NCBI GenBank assembly: GCA_964468725.1
Contig: CAYXVU010000015.1
Span: forward strand, 1 to 45,749
DNA: 45,749 nt
Direction: 5' to 3'
Source of the DNA: CAYXVU01 sp964468725
GTDB taxonomy: Bacteria; Acidobacteriota; Blastocatellia; UBA7656
Shown: positions 42,785 through 45,749 of the stretch, in pieces
Layout of the letters: the number at the start of each line of letters is the position of its first letter
How positions within the stretch are numbered: the first letter of the stretch is position 1
Notes under the pieces: model-generated
Seen by the model: only the letters and a program-made list of their open reading frames with translations
Databases searched by the model: none
Told to the model about the DNA's origin: nothing
Program-made: the position numbers and the translations under genes

Positions 42785-44920
42785 TCACACTTTTACTTTG
42801 CCGAGCAAGCCTGAGGGCTTGAGCGTCAGCACCAGCAAAAAGATTACGAAGGCAATCGCGTCTTTATAGCCGGTCGAAATATAGACTGCGCCGAGCGCCT
42901 CGGCGATGCCCAACACGATGCCGCCAATGAGCGCGCCGGTTACACTGCCCATGCCGCCGAGAACCACGACGACGAAGGCTTTCAAGGTGAAGGGCGAGCC
43001 CGCATTCGGCTCGACGCGATAATAAATCGGCATCAACAACGAACCCGCAGCCCCGGCTGCCGCAACCCCTAGTCCGAAGGTGAAAGCCTGCACCCGCTCA
43101 ATGTTGACACCCAGCAGACGGGCGGCTTCCGGGTCTTGCGCGGTAGCGCGAATGCGACGCCCTGTGTCTGTGCGCATAAGAAATAGATAGAGCGCAGCCG
43201 TGATGACGAGGGCAATGACGAAGGCTCCGGCTTGCGGCAGGCTGACCGATATTCCTCCGAGTTGCGCCGTCGCCCCCGCGTAGCTGGTCGTCATCGTCAG
43301 GTAGTTGGCCGTAAACAACAGCAAGGCTACATTGATGAGCAGAATGCTCACCCCTTCGGTCAGCAGAACCTGATTGAGTTCAGGCGCTTTCAATACCGGG
43401 TCAATAACGGTCTTTTGCAGCGCCGCTCCCAGCAGGAACATCGCCGGAATGACGATCAATAGCGATAAGAACGGATCAATGCGAAGACCTGTAAAGAGAA
43501 AATAGGTGGCATACATTCCCACCATCACCAATGCACCGTGAGCGAAATTTACCACCCGCATGACGCCGAAGATGATCGTTAGCCCAATGCCGATCAGCGC
43601 ATAGATGCCGCCAGTCAACAACCCGCTTGCCAGTGTCTGCAAAAGTTTTTGCGCCACTGAAGTCGTTGCCGGTTGATGCCCAGTGGCTGAACTCTCACTT
43701 CCGATGCCACGCGCATTCCAAGCCGGAATCGGCAACACCGGCTGCTGAATCGCCGCAGATTCCGGCCACACAGTGACGAACTTTCCGTTGAGCACTTGTG
43801 TGATGGCGACCGGGTGATCGTTTTGTCCGGTCTCATCGAAATGGATCGGACCGAAGATCGAATCCATATTGGTTGCGCGGATCGCATCTCGCAGCGCTCG
43901 GCGATCAGTCGTTCCGGCGCGTTCAATCGCAGCGGCTAAGACCTTGAGCGCCACATAGGTTTGCACGCTGTGATAGGACGGCTCGTAACTGAATCGCGCG
44001 CGAAATTTTTCCGACCACTCTTGCGTCCCCGGCCATTTGGCGTCGGGCGTCCACTGCGTAACCGAGATGGTGTACTCTGCCGTCTCACCTGCACCCTTCA
44101 GAAAATCCGGCAACGAAAACCCCGCGCCGCCAGCGGTGAAGGCTTTGGGGTTCAGATCAATCTCTTTCGCCTGACGCATCAACAAGGTCGCATCGGCCAG
44201 ATAGGAGACGAAGAGTACGGCTTCGGGGTCGGAGGACTTCACGCGGGTCAGGAGAGGCGTAAAGTCTGTGCCTCCCGGATCGTAAGCCTCAAAGGCAACG
44301 ATCTCGATACCGCCCTTAGGCGCTTGATCGAGCGCCGCCCGCGCTACGCTTGAACCGAACTGGGTGTTTTCATAGACCACCGCCAGAGTCTTGACCTTTG
44401 CTGCTTTGGTAAGAAAGGCAACCATCTCGCGCCCGTAACCGCTCGCCGAGGCGCAAACGCGAAACACCCACTCATACCCTTGCGTGGTGATCTGATCGGT
44501 AATGGCGCTCGGTACGAGCATGGGTACTTGATAGCGATTGGCCACTGCCGAAGCTGGAAAGGTGGCCGAACTCTTATATGCCCCGATAATGCCGACGATC
44601 TCCGGGTCTTCCGTGAGCTTGTCAACAGCCGTCATGGCTGCTTCATCCTTTGAAGTATCATCTTGATAAAGCAACGCCAACGGCTTCCCAAGCACCCCTC
44701 CGGATGAATTGATCTCTTCCCTCGCCATCTCATAGCCATAACGTTGCGCTTGCCCAAACTTCGCCTCTGATCCGGTCAGTGAAGTGACGATGCCGACTTG
44801 AATCTGAGCGCCTGCCGGACTCCTTGAACCTTGTTGCGAGCAAGCTGTGAAACTGGCTGCTGCGAGCCCTAAGAGTATCAACCAACTAACTCGGTGATTT
44901 TGCTCGTGAAGTCGAGTCAT
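42785..44920 (-). CDS. Fused Liv binding protein (LivK-type lipoprotein) and LivH permease
   Basis: 711 residues from the ATG at 44920 (GGGAAG upstream; a longer frame to 44989 is open). A signal with lipobox-like SFTAC (Cys27) leads to a complete periplasmic binding protein: VGIVTSLTGSEAKFGQAQRY, INSSGGVLGKPLALLYQDD, VVYENTQFGSSVARA. After about residue 400 a polar linker (GIGSESSATGHQPATTS) leads straight into a full LivH permease: LLTGGIYALIGIGLTIIFGV, VNFAHGALVMVGMY, ATAQDPEAARLLGVN and VLGGMGSVTGALIGG. No stop or frame break separates them. Binding proteins are normally separate genes. Confidence 0.9.
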   Translation of the reverse strand: MTRLHEQNHRVSWLILLGLAAASFTACSQQGSRSPAGAQIQVGIVTSLTGSEAKFGQAQRYGYEMAREEINSSGGVLGKPLALLYQDDTSKDEAAMTAVDKLTEDPEIVGIIGAYKSSATFPASAVANRYQVPMLVPSAITDQITTQGYEWVFRVCASASGYGREMVAFLTKAAKVKTLAVVYENTQFGSSVARAALDQAPKGGIEIVAFEAYDPGGTDFTPLLTRVKSSDPEAVLFVSYLADATLLMRQAKEIDLNPKAFTAGGAGFSLPDFLKGAGETAEYTISVTQWTPDAKWPGTQEWSEKFRARFSYEPSYHSVQTYVALKVLAAAIERAGTTDRRALRDAIRATNMDSIFGPIHFDETGQNDHPVAITQVLNGKFVTVWPESAAIQQPVLPIPAWNARGIGSESSATGHQPATTSVAQKLLQTLASGLLTGGIYALIGIGLTIIFGVMRVVNFAHGALVMVGMYATYFLFTGLRIDPFLSLLIVIPAMFLLGAALQKTVIDPVLKAPELNQVLLTEGVSILLINVALLLFTANYLTMTTSYAGATAQLGGISVSLPQAGAFVIALVITAALYLFLMRTDTGRRIRATAQDPEAARLLGVNIERVQAFTFGLGVAAAGAAGSLLMPIYYRVEPNAGSPFTLKAFVVVVLGGMGSVTGALIGGIVLGIAEALGAVYISTGYKDAIAFVIFLLVLTLKPSGLLGKVKV

Positions 44921-45698
44921 GATCTTCCCAGTAAAAGCAGCTAGCCCAAAACGCCCCGCGATTATATGTACTTCGTGCCCACCGAGCAATCTGAAATGAC
45001 AACCCCTGGCAATGAGCTACCCGCTTGCTCCCCCACTCCGCCTTCTCAGCCCTCTATTTCCTATCTCTTAGGCTCTCCTACAAGGCTAAACCGGGCAAAA
45101 AGTTGAAACTTTAGTTTCAATGAAATGGCTAATAGTTACCGATGTGGATACAAGATGGCCGATTTTTCATGGCAACTCTAAACGCAATGCCGGGAAATCG
45201 CGGGTTGTAGATTGGCGCAAAAAATCATTTTGCCCTTATCTATGAAAAATTAAGCTGGACAAGGTGACTGAAATATCGGTCTGGGAAAAGTGGCACGGGA
45301 TATGCTCTTTGCTGTGATCGGGCATGATGTGCCCTGCTTCAGGAGTTGAAATAAGAAGTGATTATTTAACAGCTTTAATCTTTTGCAGTTGCGCTCATTG
45401 CTCCTTTCGATTTATTATACGCACTCTTTTGAGAAAAACTTGGCATCATCAGTTCTCAGGTCGAGTGAAAAGACAATCTGTTGAGCAGCACGTTCGACAG
45501 AGATTCAGCAGTAAATATCCAAAAGTTTTGCTTTCGTTGTTGAAAAACGAAAAGGTTTAGGTTTTTGAAAGTATTGGTAGTTTTACTTGTGAACATTGCT
45601 TGCGCATGTAACAAGTACGCTCTCAAAGTTTTGTTCAGGTGCTGCATCCTGAGCAACTAGATTTATGAGTCAACTAACACGTATTGGAGAGGGATAAG
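44921..45698. other. Intergenic region with an inverted repeat
   Basis: 778 bases, more AT-rich than the rest of the window, with no credible gene. A perfect inverted repeat TTGAAAC-TTTA-GTTTCAA lies at 45103-45120, about 180 bases upstream of the fused transporter gene, and could be an operator. Short open frames here have unnatural composition. The last part should carry the promoter for the gene starting at 45699. Confidence 0.5.
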
Positions 45699-45749
45699 AT
45701 GAGAAGAAAACAAACCGTACTGATGGCAGTGCTGGCGGTGGCGATGACA
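45699..45749 (+). CDS. Start of a secreted protein gene, cut by the window edge
   Basis: ATG at 45699 follows GGAGAGGG. The 17 visible codons give MRRKQTVLMAVLAVAMT, a typical beginning of a signal peptide (positive N-region, hydrophobic core). The identity of the protein is not visible. Confidence 0.6.
   Translation, partial: MRRKQTVLMAVLAVAMT

Noticed and set aside
45324..45656. Small frames on both strands in the last intergenic region
   Set aside because: AT-rich, no ribosome sites, no motifs, and they overlap each other.
1..45749. tRNA or rRNA genes
   Set aside because: I scanned the spacers for T-loop (GGTTCRAATCC-like) and cloverleaf patterns and rRNA-like stretches and saw none; a covariance-model search would be decisive.

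Overview
The window looks like a chromosomal contig from an uncultured or draft-assembled Acidobacteriota, most likely of the Blastocatellia type. This placement is an inference. It rests on gene content: a CadC-like winged-helix/TPR regulator, paralogous cytochrome c/copper monooxygenase-like proteins, a membrane-anchored Ser/Thr kinase and PP2C pair, secreted BACON-type and repeat proteins, and the infC-rpmI-rplT-pheS-pheT-zapA order. Codon usage is moderately GC-rich. There are two assembly gaps (100 N at 4780-4879 and 10 N at 9553-9562), and a gene is cut by the right edge.

Layout. 1-4.8 kb: a YkgJ-type cysteine-cluster protein, a large winged-helix/TPR regulator, a divergent membrane-tethered thioredoxin with a tiny secreted cysteine-rich protein behind it, and a HAD hydrolase. 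4.8-11.5 kb: a gene fragment after the first gap, then four tandem minus-strand paralogues, each a secreted monohaem cytochrome c domain joined to a PHM-like dicopper monooxygenase fold. The last gene of the run has lost nearly all predicted copper ligands. 11.6-16 kb: a small membrane protein, a secreted bicupin with a SigZ-like ECF sigma factor interrupted by an in-frame TGA, a crotonase, a class I aminotransferase and an IS3-type remnant.

16.3-25.8 kb: an S10 peptidase, then a translation and cell-division block read on the minus strand: infC (predicted AUU start), rpmI, rplT, pheS, an unfamiliar 575-residue Rossmann-fold protein, pheT (short form without the tRNA-binding OB domain), a ZapB-like coiled coil and zapA. 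Upstream of infC is a small protein with a RanBP2-type zinc finger and a LITAF-like domain. 25.9-33.5 kb: a decayed ISAs1-family element, a DJ-1/PfpI protein, a small conserved protein, a helical-repeat secreted protein, a quinone oxidoreductase, two secreted proteins (one sialidase-like) and an FMN-binding Nim/PNPOx protein.

34-45.7 kb: a membrane PP2C phosphatase and a Ser/Thr kinase that probably work on common substrates, a 1072-residue secreted subtilisin, and a branched-chain amino acid (Liv) transporter locus. In the Liv locus the lipoprotein binding protein and the LivH permease are fused in one polypeptide, followed by livM and livG without livF. The window ends about 50 bases into a new secreted-protein gene. 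No tRNA, rRNA or CRISPR array was seen. The most interesting items are the cytochrome/PHM array with its degenerate member, the LivK-LivH fusion, the gene inserted between pheS and pheT, and the thioredoxin/cysteine-rich peptide pair.
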